A DNA stretch of 8,566 bases, from positions 1 through 8,566 of the forward strand of contig JAHEOG010000024.1 in the NCBI GenBank assembly GCA_018609925.1, in the 5' to 3' direction. Shown one piece after another: positions 1 to 6,478 of the stretch. Numbering within the stretch: the first letter of the stretch is position 1; the number at the start of each line of letters is the position of its first letter. The notes under the pieces are model-generated. The model worked only from the letters and a program-made list of their open reading frames with translations. It did not search any database and was not told where the DNA came from. The translations under genes were made by a program, and so were the position numbers. The DNA is from Gammaproteobacteria bacterium. Its GTDB lineage: Bacteria; Pseudomonadota; Gammaproteobacteria; Thiohalorhabdales; Thiohalorhabdaceae.

Positions 1-77
1 GGCAGTTGGCAGTTGGCAGTTGGCAGTTGGCAGTTGGCAGTTGGCAGTTGGCAGTTGGCAGTTGGCAGTTGGCAGTT
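1..77. repeat. Tandem heptamer array, 11 x GGCAGTT
   Basis: Eleven perfect head-to-tail copies of GGCAGTT run from the first base to 77, where the pattern stops abruptly. The array is cut by the window edge, so the true copy number is unknown. Because three units equal 21 nt, every frame translates into a 7-residue repeat; that explains an apparent 96-aa reading frame (6-296), which I do not accept as a gene. Perfect short-unit arrays like this expand and contract by slipped-strand replication. No function can be read from the sequence. Confidence 0.95.
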
Positions 78-139
78 AGGGAAGGATGGCTCCTGCAGGA
101 GGAGAGTCAACCCGGGAAAGGGGCTTCGGGAAGCCTCTT

Positions 140-282
140 CTGCCAACTGACGACTGCCGACCGAATACTGGCCACCGCCCCCCCCGATCACCGCCTACGG
201 AAGACTGCCGATGAGGCCCGATTACTGCCGGCTGACGGCTGTCTTCTGACGACTGATGACTGCCTACTGATAACTGCCGTTA
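140..282. repeat. Degenerate ACTGCC-rich repeat tract
   Basis: This stretch is littered with imperfect copies of ACTGCC(G/A), for example around 142-160, 203-210, 223-230 and 272-279. The motif is the reverse complement of the heptamer in the perfect array at 1-77, so the two parts form a loose inverted arrangement: expanded units on one side and decayed units on the other. It lies directly downstream of the minus-strand dehydratase gene and overlaps its last 3 bases. A 6-bp hairpin (GGCTTC/GAAGCC, 122-135) sits between the two parts. I see no gene and no clear terminator T-run here. Confidence 0.55.
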
Positions 283-672
283 TCCGTCGTATTTGATGTA
301 CTTGAAGCGGGCGTCGTCCGGGGTCCCCGACAGCGGGGTATCGGGATCCTTCCCGGGCTGCCACTGGATCACCTCCTCGATCTTCTTCGCCAGGTCGAAG
401 TCGCTGTCGGTCACCCCTTTCACCCGGTGGGTCGCCAGCTTGACGATGACGAAGGCATAGGAGGCCTCCAGGTCCGGGTGGTGGAAGGCCGCCTCAGCCA
501 GGTGGCCCACCGCCCCGATCACCATGAGGGTCCCCTTCCAGCTCTGGGTGCGGTACCGGCGCTTGATCCACCCGTCCTCGAGGTACCAGTGGGGCAGCTC
601 CGCCTCCAGCCGGCGCCGGATCTCGTCCTCGGGATAGGCGTACTCCTTCTCCCCGTTCTGTCCATCGGCCAT
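280..672 (-). CDS. 4a-hydroxytetrahydrobiopterin (pterin-4a-carbinolamine) dehydratase
   Basis: A cytoplasmic 130-aa protein of the PCD/DCoH (PhhB, COG2154) family. The enzyme dehydrates 4a-hydroxytetrahydropterins to quinonoid dihydropterin, recycling pterin cofactor after aromatic hydroxylases. Seen in the sequence: the complete family active-site signature, E60-x3-H64-H65-P66, then Y72, H82 and D91 at the expected spacings, which argues for a catalytically active member. It is slightly longer than the usual 95-115 aa because of a C-terminal tail ending KYIKYDG. The start at 672 is chosen over an upstream ATG at 708 because AGGAGG (681-686) lies 8 nt before it and the family N-terminus begins here. 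It is transcribed divergently from the formate dehydrogenase operon. No phhA (phenylalanine hydroxylase) is visible beside it. Some COG2154 members have been linked by genome context to molybdopterin enzymes, so a role near FDH is possible but is inference. Confidence 0.92.
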   Translation of the reverse strand: MADGQNGEKEYAYPEDEIRRRLEAELPHWYLEDGWIKRRYRTQSWKGTLMVIGAVGHLAEAAFHHPDLEASYAFVIVKLATHRVKGVTDSDFDLAKKIEEVIQWQPGKDPDTPLSGTPDDARFKYIKYDG

Positions 673-680
673 GGCTCGAA

Positions 681-686
681 CCTCCT
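681..686 (-). promoter_or_regulatory. Ribosome binding site fixing the dehydratase start
   Basis: On the minus strand this reads AGGAGG, a full Shine-Dalgarno match, 8 nt upstream of the ATG at 672. It rules against the longer reading from the ATG at 708, which would place this site inside the coding region. Confidence 0.85.
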
Positions 687-784
687 GCTGGGCCCTTCGG
701 GGCCACATCCGCGTGGAACTGTAGGGATTGGTCTTGGTCCCATCCTAGCTGACTCCGGGGCCGCGAGGTAACGCGGGCCGGACT

Positions 785-831
785 CACCCGGCTCGGGTGC
801 CGCCCTGTTCCACGGCTGCCACACCCGGGTG
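785..831. promoter_or_regulatory. Paired CACCCG/CGGGTG inverted repeats, candidate activator (UAS) sites
   Basis: Two inverted repeats share the same half-site: CACCCG-GCT-CGGGTG at 785-799 and the uninterrupted palindrome CACCCGGGTG at 822-831. Their centres are about 34-35 bp apart. Relative to the predicted sigma-54 start near 969 they lie at about -184 to -170 and -147 to -138, the distance range where bacterial enhancer-binding proteins usually bind. No activator gene is in the window and GC-rich DNA produces such palindromes by chance, so the role is inferred. Confidence 0.4.
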
Positions 832-942
832 GCCGGGACGGCACACGGGCTAGCGGGCAAGGGCTCCCCAGGCCGGCGCCCACCTGGTATTGTGATCCGG
901 CTGAGGGGAGCGGAGCCCCCCTTTCGGCTTCCCGGGCCCCTG

Positions 943-958
943 TGGCATAGGTGTTGCA
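943..958 (+). promoter_or_regulatory. Sigma-54 (-24/-12) promoter of the fdhB-fdhA-folE2 operon
   Basis: The sequence TGGCATAGGTGTTGCA matches the RpoN consensus TGGCAYrNNNNTTGCW. The invariant GG (944-945) and GC (956-957) are exactly 12 bp apart, and the -12 box is a perfect TTGCA. It points toward fdhB and predicts a transcription start near 969, giving a leader of about 130 nt. Sigma-54 promoters need an ATP-driven enhancer-binding activator, so the operon is probably switched on by a specific signal rather than constitutive. I see no good sigma-70 promoter in the same stretch. Confidence 0.75.
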
Positions 959-990
959 GTCGGGCGCTCACCGGTGGCCGATCAGCACGG

Positions 991-1011
991 GCCTACCCCT
1001 TCGGGGGCGGC
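991..1011 (+). other. Leader hairpin with TTCG tetraloop
   Basis: In the predicted 5' leader, CCCC (996-999) pairs with GGGG (1004-1007) around a TTCG loop, a very stable tetraloop, and is extended by GCC (991-993) with GGC (1009-1011) across a small internal loop. There is no T-run, so it is not an ordinary terminator. It could stabilise the mRNA or affect translation, or it may only reflect the high G+C. Confidence 0.35.
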
Positions 1012-1063
1012 GTCCGGCCCCGGGGAGCAAGGCGCGGACCCGCCGGGCCCCTCGCGACGGTGC

Positions 1064-1077
1064 GGCCGATAACGGCC
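1064..1077 (+). other. Small hairpin just upstream of the fdhB ribosome binding site
   Basis: GGCCG (1064-1068) and CGGCC (1073-1077) form a perfect 5-bp stem with an ATAA loop. It ends 10 nt before the Shine-Dalgarno sequence of fdhB, where structure could influence ribosome access. No riboswitch family is recognised in the leader. Confidence 0.3.
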
Positions 1078-1087
1078 CCTAACCCCC

Positions 1088-1093
1088 AGGGAG
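1088..1093 (+). promoter_or_regulatory. Ribosome binding site fixing the fdhB start
   Basis: AGGGAG lies 5 nt before the ATG at 1099. The same frame stays open upstream to an ATG at 829, but that extension would run through the sigma-54 promoter and encodes low-complexity Gly/Arg/Pro-rich sequence, so 1099 is the start. Confidence 0.75.
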
Positions 1094-1098
1094 CGGTC

Positions 1099-2805
1099 AT
1101 GAACGAGATCGCCGAGACCGATCAGCAGCCTAGCCGGAAGAAGGGCACCGCCAGGGGCCGTCGCGCCGATCCCGAGGCGCGCACGGAGGTCCGCAGCCTC
1201 CTCGAGGACCTGCCCCGCCGCAGGGACCTGCTGATCGAGTACCTGCACCGGCTGCAGGACCGCTACAGCCACCTTTCCGCCCGTCACCTGACCGCCCTCT
1301 CCCGGGAAACCGACATCTCCCTGGCCGAGGTCTACGAGGTCGCCACCTTCTACCACAGCTTCGACGTGGTCCTGGACGAAGAGGAGCCCCCGCCACCGGT
1401 GACGGTGCGGGTCTGCGACTCGGTGACCTGCGCCATGCACGGCGCCGAGGGGCTCCTGGATGACCTCCAGCAGCGCTTCGGCTCGGACGTTCGCGTCCAG
1501 CGCGAGCCCTGCGTCGGGCGCTGCCAGTGCGCCCCCGTGGCCAAGGTGGGGAGCTACCCCGTAGAAAAGGCCGATCCCCAGAGCGTGGTCCACACAGTGG
1601 AAGAGGGTCACACCGACGCCCTGGGGGCCGAGGACATCGATTACATCGGCTACGATGCCTATCGCGCCGACGGCGGCTACAAGACCCTCCAGGAGATTAC
1701 CGCCGGCACCCGCGAGCCCGAGGCCGTCATCCAGGAGCTGTCCGACGCCCGCCTGCGTGGCCTGGGCGGGGCCGGCTTCCCGGTGGGACGCAAATGGGGC
1801 ACCGTGCGGGAGCTCCCGGCCCCGTGCTACGTGGCAGTGAGCCTCGACGAGAGCGAGCCCGGGACCTTCAAGGACCGCCATTTCCTGGAGTCCGATCCCC
1901 ACCGCTTTCTAGAGGGGGCCTTGATCGCCGCCCGGATCGTCGAGGCGGAGGCGATCTACCTCTACCTTCGGGATGAATACCCCGAGTCCCGGCGGATCCT
2001 CCAGCGCGAGGTGGACCGCCTCCAGGCGGATCCCCCCTGCGAGCTCCCCCCGATCCACCTCCGCCGCGGCGCGGGGGCCTACATCTGCGGGGAGGAGTCG
2101 GCCATGATCGAGTCCATCGAGGGCAAGCGCGGCATGCCCCGCCTGCGCCCGCCCTTCCCCGCCCAGGTGGGGCTGTGGGGCCAGCCCACCGTGGAGAACA
2201 ACCTGGAGACCCTGCACTGGGTGCGGGATATCCTGGAGCGCGGCGCCGATTGGTTCACCAGCCACGGGCGCCACGGGCGCACCGGCCTGCGGGCCTTCGC
2301 CATCAGTGGGCGGGTGAATCAGCCCGGGACCTACGTGGCGCCCGCGGGGATCACCATGCGCGAGCTCATCGACGAGTACGCAGGCGGCATGGCACCGGGC
2401 CACGAGCTGTACGGCTACCTGACCGGCGGCGTCTCCGGCGGCATCCTGCCGGAATCCCTGGCGGATGTACCGCTCGATTTCGATACCCTGGAGGAGTACG
2501 GCTGCTTCCTGGGCGCCGCCGCCTTGGTGGTATTCTCCACCCACGACCGGGCGCGGGACCTGGCCCTGAACGCCCAGCACTTCTTCGCCGACGAGTCCTG
2601 CGGCAAGTGCACCCCGTGTCGTGCGGGAACGGTCAAGGCCGCCGACCTCATGGCCCAACCCACCTGGGACCGGGACTCGCTGGAGGATCTGGCCCAGGTC
2701 ATGGGCGAGGCCTCCATCTGCGGCCTGGGCAAGGCGGCCCCCAACCCCATCCGCTGTGTCATGAAGTTCTTCCCGGAGGAGCTCGGCGATGGCAGCGAAC
2801 CCTGA
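1099..2805 (+). CDS. fdhB: NAD-dependent formate dehydrogenase, beta (diaphorase) subunit, NuoE-NuoF fusion
   Basis: A 568-aa cytoplasmic protein that passes electrons from the catalytic subunit to NAD+. Residues about 30-165 are a NuoE-like thioredoxin-fold domain with a [2Fe-2S] site (C106-x4-C111 and C138-x3-C142). Residues about 185-568 are NuoF-like: the glycine-rich FMN/NADH motif GLGGAGFPVGRKWG (221-234), the SLDESEPGTFKDR segment (248-260), GAGAYICGEES (324-334), an SLBB-type stretch near 405-450, and a C-terminal [4Fe-4S] site C501-x2-C504-x2-C507 with C541. Length and fused architecture match Fdh1B of Methylorubrum extorquens; in FdsGBA-type enzymes these are two separate proteins (FdsG and FdsB). 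The gene overlaps fdhA by 17 bp, indicating translational coupling. Transcription is predicted from the sigma-54 promoter at 943-958. Fusions of this kind also occur in hydrogenase diaphorases, but the adjacent formate dehydrogenase alpha gene settles the role. Confidence 0.93.
   Translation: MNEIAETDQQPSRKKGTARGRRADPEARTEVRSLLEDLPRRRDLLIEYLHRLQDRYSHLSARHLTALSRETDISLAEVYEVATFYHSFDVVLDEEEPPPPVTVRVCDSVTCAMHGAEGLLDDLQQRFGSDVRVQREPCVGRCQCAPVAKVGSYPVEKADPQSVVHTVEEGHTDALGAEDIDYIGYDAYRADGGYKTLQEITAGTREPEAVIQELSDARLRGLGGAGFPVGRKWGTVRELPAPCYVAVSLDESEPGTFKDRHFLESDPHRFLEGALIAARIVEAEAIYLYLRDEYPESRRILQREVDRLQADPPCELPPIHLRRGAGAYICGEESAMIESIEGKRGMPRLRPPFPAQVGLWGQPTVENNLETLHWVRDILERGADWFTSHGRHGRTGLRAFAISGRVNQPGTYVAPAGITMRELIDEYAGGMAPGHELYGYLTGGVSGGILPESLADVPLDFDTLEEYGCFLGAAALVVFSTHDRARDLALNAQHFFADESCGKCTPCRAGTVKAADLMAQPTWDRDSLEDLAQVMGEASICGLGKAAPNPIRCVMKFFPEELGDGSEP
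2775..2781 (+). promoter_or_regulatory. Ribosome binding site of fdhA inside the 3' end of fdhB
   Basis: GGAGGAG lies 7 nt before the ATG at 2789 and within the last codons of fdhB. Its strength and position support this fdhA start and coupled translation across the 17-bp overlap. Confidence 0.75.
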
Positions 2806-5596
2806 AGCCAACGAAGCCATCCGTTTTACCATCGACGGCCAGACGGTCGAGGCCCAGCCCGGAGAGACCGTCCTCCAGGCCGCCAAGCGCCACGACATCC
2901 CCATCCCCCACCTGTGCTACCGCGACGGCATGCGCATCGACGGCAACTGCCGGAGCTGCATGGTGGAGGTCGAGGGCCAGGGCGGGCTGGTAGCGTCCTG
3001 CGCGGCCGAGGCCACCGAGGGCATGGCGGTGCACAGCGCCAGCGAGCGGGCGCGGCACGCCCAAGGCATGGTGCTCGAGCTCCTCGCCACCGACATGGCG
3101 GAGACCGATTACGCTGGCGAGGACGAGGTGGCCCAGTGGCGGCAATTCCTCGGCCAGGGCAGCGCCGACCGGCTGCCGGCCAAGGAAGCCCTGCCCGAGC
3201 CGGACCCCAGCCACCCGGCGATGCGGGTCAACCTCGACCAGTGCATCCAGTGCACCCGCTGCGTCCGGGCCTGCCGGGAGGTGCAGAACAACGATGTTAT
3301 CGGCTACGCCCTCCGGGGATCCGAGTCCAAGATCGTCTTCGACTTCGACGATCCCATGGGCGACAGCACCTGCGTGGGCTGCGGCGAATGCATCCAGGCC
3401 TGCCCCACCGGGGCCCTGACCCACGCCGGCGAATGGCAGGCTTTCGAGCCGGGCCATCAGGCTGAGCCGGACCATCAGGTGGACACCGTCTGCCCCTATT
3501 GCGGCGTGGGCTGCCTGCTCACCTACAACGTCAAGGACAACGAGATCCTCTACGCCGAGGGCCGCGACGGGCCCTCCAACCACGAGCGCCTGTGCGTCAA
3601 GGGCCGCTACGGCTTCGACTACGTCCAGCACCCGGATCGGCTGACCACCCCCCTGATCCGGCGGGAGGATGCCCCCAAGGAGGTGGATCTGGACAACCTC
3701 ACCCAGGAGCAGGCCCGTGCCATGTTCCGCGAGGCCTCCTGGGAAGAGGCCCTGGACGTGGCGGCCAGCGGGCTGCGCCGCATCCGCGACGAGACCGGGG
3801 GGCGCTCCCTGGCCGGATTCGGCTCGGCGAAGGGCACCAACGAGGAGGCCTACCTCTTCCAGAAGCTGGTCCGGGCCGGCTTCGGGTCCAACAACGTGGA
3901 CCACTGCACCCGCCTCTGCCACGCCTCCTCCGTGGCCGCCCTGCAGGAGATGATCGGATCCGGCGGGGTGACCAACCAGGTGGAGGAGGTGGCCGACACC
4001 GACGTCATGCTGGTGATCGGCGCCAATCCGACCGAGAACCACCCCGTGGCGTCGTCGTTCATCAAGAACGCCGCCCGCGACGGCAAGACCCTGATCTGCA
4101 TCGATCCCCGCCGGACCGGGCTGGCCCCGGACGCCGACTACTTCCTCCAGTTCCAGCCCGACACCGACGTGGCCCTGCTGAACGGGCTGATGCAGGCGGT
4201 GATCGAGGAGGGCCTCGTTGACGAGGACTTCGTGGCCAACCGCACCACTGACTTCGAGGCCCTGAAGGAGAACCTCAAGGGCTACACCCCGGAGGCGGTG
4301 GCCCCGGTGGTCGGCGTGGAGGCCGATACCATCCGCGAGATCGCCCGGGTCTACGCCGGTTCCGAGCGCTCCATGATCTTCTGGGGCATGGGGATCTCCC
4401 AGCACATCCACGGCACCGACAACTGCCGGGCGCTCATCTCCCTGGCGCTGATCAGCGGCCAGGTTGGCCGGCGGGGCACTGGCCTCCATCCCCTGCGCGG
4501 CCAGAACAATGTGCAAGGGGCGTCCGACGTCGGGCTGATCCCCATGGTCTACCCCGACTACTGGAAGGTCACCGACCCCGAGGCCAAGGCCTGGTACGAG
4601 GACTTCTGGGGCACCGAGCTGGATCCGGAGACCGGGCTCACCGCCGTGGAGATCACCCAGGCCGCGGGCGCCGGCGACATCCGGGGCATGTACATCATGG
4701 GCGAGAACCCGGCCATGTCGGACCCCGACCTGGACCACGCCCGGTCCGCCCTCGCCAACCTGGAGCACCTGGTGGTCCAGGACCTGTTCCTAACCGAGAC
4801 CGCCTGCCTGGCGGACGTGGTCCTGCCGGCCTCGGGCGCCCCCGAGAAGGCGGGGACCTTCGTCAACACCGACCGCCGGATGCAGCTCGGCCGCCAGGCG
4901 CTGTCGATGCCGGCCGGTGTGCGCCAGGACCTGGACCTCATCCAGGAGATCGCCCGGCGGATCGGCCTGGACTGGCACTACGAGGGCCCCGCCGCGGTCT
5001 ACGAGGAGTTCCGCCAGGCCTGGCCGGGCATCGCCGGCATCCCGTGGGACCGCCTGGAGCGCGAGGACTCGGTGACCTACCCCTGCCCGGACACCAGCCA
5101 TCCGGGCCAGGGCGTGATGTTCCCGGAGGCCTTCCCCACTAGCGACGGCCGCGCCCAGCTGGTGCCGGTCGAGTTCCACCAGGGCCACTTCCTGCCCGAC
5201 CGCGACTTCCCGTTCGTGCTGATCACCGGGCGCCAGCTGGAGCACTGGCACACCGGGGCCATGACCCGACGCGCCTCCACCCTCGATGCCCTGGAGCCCG
5301 ATGCCGTGGCCATGCTCCACCCCCGGGAGATGGAGCGCCTGGGAGTGGCCGCGGGCGACCGGATCACGGTCCGCTCCCGCCAGGGTGAGGTCACGATGTA
5401 CGTTCGCCCCGATGATGGCCTGCAGGAAAGCCAGGTCTTCCTGCCCTTCGGCTACGGCGAGGCGGCTGCCAACCTGCTGACCGACGAGGCCATCGATCCG
5501 GTCGGCAAGATCCCCGAGTACAAGTTCTGCGCCGTGCAGGTCTCCGCCGCGACGAAGACCCGGTCCGAGGCTGTCACATCGGTCGAGGCCGGCTAA
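2789..5596 (+). CDS. fdhA: NAD-dependent formate dehydrogenase, alpha (catalytic, Mo/W-bis-MGD) subunit
   Basis: A 935-aa cytoplasmic oxidoreductase converting formate to CO2 and passing electrons to FdhB. Domains in order: N-terminal [2Fe-2S] ferredoxin (C43, C54, C57, C71); a two-cluster [4Fe-4S] ferredoxin domain (C152-x2-C155-x2-C158-x3-C162 and C195-x2-C198-x2-C201-x3-C205); the molybdopterin-enzyme cluster (C235-x2-C238-x3-C242 ... C269, followed by K271); the bis-MGD catalytic domain; and the C-terminal dinucleotide-binding domain. Comparison with E. coli FdhF puts the metal ligand at C377, here Cys rather than selenocysteine, followed by the catalytic H378; R570 in RGQNNVQGA matches the conserved substrate Arg. 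The His/3-Cys cluster of NuoG-type subunits, expected near residues 97-115, is absent. The size and partner match Fdh1A of Methylorubrum extorquens, a tungsten enzyme, but metal choice cannot be read from sequence. No fdhD chaperone or FdsD-type subunit is in the window. Confidence 0.94.
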   Translation: MAANPEANEAIRFTIDGQTVEAQPGETVLQAAKRHDIPIPHLCYRDGMRIDGNCRSCMVEVEGQGGLVASCAAEATEGMAVHSASERARHAQGMVLELLATDMAETDYAGEDEVAQWRQFLGQGSADRLPAKEALPEPDPSHPAMRVNLDQCIQCTRCVRACREVQNNDVIGYALRGSESKIVFDFDDPMGDSTCVGCGECIQACPTGALTHAGEWQAFEPGHQAEPDHQVDTVCPYCGVGCLLTYNVKDNEILYAEGRDGPSNHERLCVKGRYGFDYVQHPDRLTTPLIRREDAPKEVDLDNLTQEQARAMFREASWEEALDVAASGLRRIRDETGGRSLAGFGSAKGTNEEAYLFQKLVRAGFGSNNVDHCTRLCHASSVAALQEMIGSGGVTNQVEEVADTDVMLVIGANPTENHPVASSFIKNAARDGKTLICIDPRRTGLAPDADYFLQFQPDTDVALLNGLMQAVIEEGLVDEDFVANRTTDFEALKENLKGYTPEAVAPVVGVEADTIREIARVYAGSERSMIFWGMGISQHIHGTDNCRALISLALISGQVGRRGTGLHPLRGQNNVQGASDVGLIPMVYPDYWKVTDPEAKAWYEDFWGTELDPETGLTAVEITQAAGAGDIRGMYIMGENPAMSDPDLDHARSALANLEHLVVQDLFLTETACLADVVLPASGAPEKAGTFVNTDRRMQLGRQALSMPAGVRQDLDLIQEIARRIGLDWHYEGPAAVYEEFRQAWPGIAGIPWDRLEREDSVTYPCPDTSHPGQGVMFPEAFPTSDGRAQLVPVEFHQGHFLPDRDFPFVLITGRQLEHWHTGAMTRRASTLDALEPDAVAMLHPREMERLGVAAGDRITVRSRQGEVTMYVRPDDGLQESQVFLPFGYGEAAANLLTDEAIDPVGKIPEYKFCAVQVSAATKTRSEAVTSVEAG

Positions 5597-5613
5597 CAGG
5601 AGACGCCCAGCCC

Positions 5614-6408
5614 ATGAGCGACGCCAGTCCCTCCACCATCGCCGATGTCCAGGGGAGCCCGGATACCCGCCAGCTCCCCATCGACAAGGTCGGGATCCGG
5701 GATATCCGGCATCCCGTCCGGGTGGCCCAGCGCGATGGTGGTGAGCAGCACACCGTGGCCACCTTCAGCCTGTACGTGGACCTCCCCCACCACTTCAAGG
5801 GGACCCACATGTCCCGGTTCGTGGAGGTCCTCGAGGAGAACGAGCGCGAGATCTCGGTGCCCGCTCTCCAGGCCATGCTGCCGCGCATGACCGAGCGCCT
5901 GGGAGCGGAGTCCGGCCACATCGAGATGACCTTCCCGTACTTCCTCGGCAAGACGGCGCCGGTAACCGCCGTGGAGAGCGTCATGGACTACGAGGTCACC
6001 TTCACCGGGGACCTCGTGGGCGGCGAGACCCGCATGGGGGTCCGGGTCACCGTCCCCGTCACCAGCCTGTGCCCCTGCTCCAAGGAGATCTCCCGCTACG
6101 GGGCCCACAACCAGCGCTCCCACGTCACCGTGACCACCGAGGTGAGGGACTTCCTGTGGGTGGAGGAGCTGATCGAGCTGGTGGAGGCCGAGGCCTCCAG
6201 CGAGCTCTACGGCCTGCTCAAGCGCCCCGACGAGAAGATGGTCACCGAGCGCGCCTACGAGAACCCCAAGTTCGTGGAGGACATCGTCCGCGACGTGGCC
6301 CGGCGCCTCGAGGGCGATCCCCGTCTGGCCCGCTACACGGTGGAGGCGGAGAACTTCGAGTCCATCCACAACCACTCCGCCTACGCCATGATCCGCAGCG
6401 ATTCCTGA
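5614..6408 (+). CDS. folE2: GTP cyclohydrolase FolE2 (type IB)
   Basis: A 264-aa cytoplasmic enzyme that converts GTP to 7,8-dihydroneopterin triphosphate, the first step of tetrahydrofolate synthesis. Family hallmarks are visible: DVQGSPDTR near the N-terminus (11-19), LPHHFKGTHMSRFVEVL (57-73), the metal-site motif SLCPCSKEIS (151-160, C153 and C155), GAHNQRSH (163-170, H165) and the C-terminal ENFESIHNHSA (246-256). FolE2 proteins are unrelated in sequence to FolE1 and tolerate metals other than zinc, so many bacteria place folE2 under Zur control. Here it starts only 17 nt after the fdhA stop with AGGAGA (5598-5603) as ribosome binding site, so it appears to be the third gene of the formate dehydrogenase operon. 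That links folate supply to formate metabolism by inference. No Zur-like operator was recognised nearby. Confidence 0.95.
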   Translation: MSDASPSTIADVQGSPDTRQLPIDKVGIRDIRHPVRVAQRDGGEQHTVATFSLYVDLPHHFKGTHMSRFVEVLEENEREISVPALQAMLPRMTERLGAESGHIEMTFPYFLGKTAPVTAVESVMDYEVTFTGDLVGGETRMGVRVTVPVTSLCPCSKEISRYGAHNQRSHVTVTTEVRDFLWVEELIELVEAEASSELYGLLKRPDEKMVTERAYENPKFVEDIVRDVARRLEGDPRLARYTVEAENFESIHNHSAYAMIRSDS

Positions 6409-6426
6409 CCCTGGCCCGGGCAGGAC

Positions 6427-6438
6427 CCGACCGGTCGG
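6427..6438. promoter_or_regulatory. 12-bp perfect palindrome CCGACCGGTCGG
   Basis: A perfect palindrome 19 bp after the folE2 stop codon. It lies about 126-137 bp upstream of the start site predicted from the candidate sigma-54 promoter at 6538-6553, a distance that suits an activator site. It does not match the CACCCG/CGGGTG repeats upstream of fdhB. It may equally be a remnant 3' structure of the folE2 transcript. Confidence 0.3.
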
Positions 6439-6478
6439 TCGATATGCACCGGTAGCGGCTGCTTTCGACCACAAGCTA

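Noticed and set aside
6..296. Open frame of 96 codons over the heptamer array
   Set aside because: Its N-terminus is only the translated 7-bp repeat, no Shine-Dalgarno can be seen because the start lies at the window edge, and the rest is low-complexity without family resemblance.
720..770. Sigma-70 promoter for the minus-strand dehydratase (TAGGAT -10, TTACCT -35)
   Set aside because: The -35 match is poor and the 18-bp spacing is not ideal; too weak to list as a feature.
829..1098. 90-codon N-terminal extension of fdhB from the upstream ATG
   Set aside because: It crosses the sigma-54 promoter, encodes Gly/Arg/Pro-rich sequence unlike any FDH beta subunit, and a good ribosome binding site precedes the ATG at 1099.
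3905..3925. Selenocysteine codon at the FdhA active site
   Set aside because: The active-site codon aligned with E. coli FdhF Sec140 is TGC (Cys377), with no in-frame TGA.
3499..4221. 240-codon plus-strand frame within fdhA
   Set aside because: An out-of-frame, Arg/Gly/Pro-rich translation inside a gene whose motifs are intact throughout.
2759..4768. 669-codon minus-strand frame opposite fdhA, and similar long minus-strand frames at 982-1902, 1909-2904, 5593-6489 and 6982-8535
   Set aside because: These are antisense shadows from high GC at third codon positions. Their translations are rich in Gly, Val, His and Leu without recognisable domains, and the plus-strand genes opposite them are clear family members.
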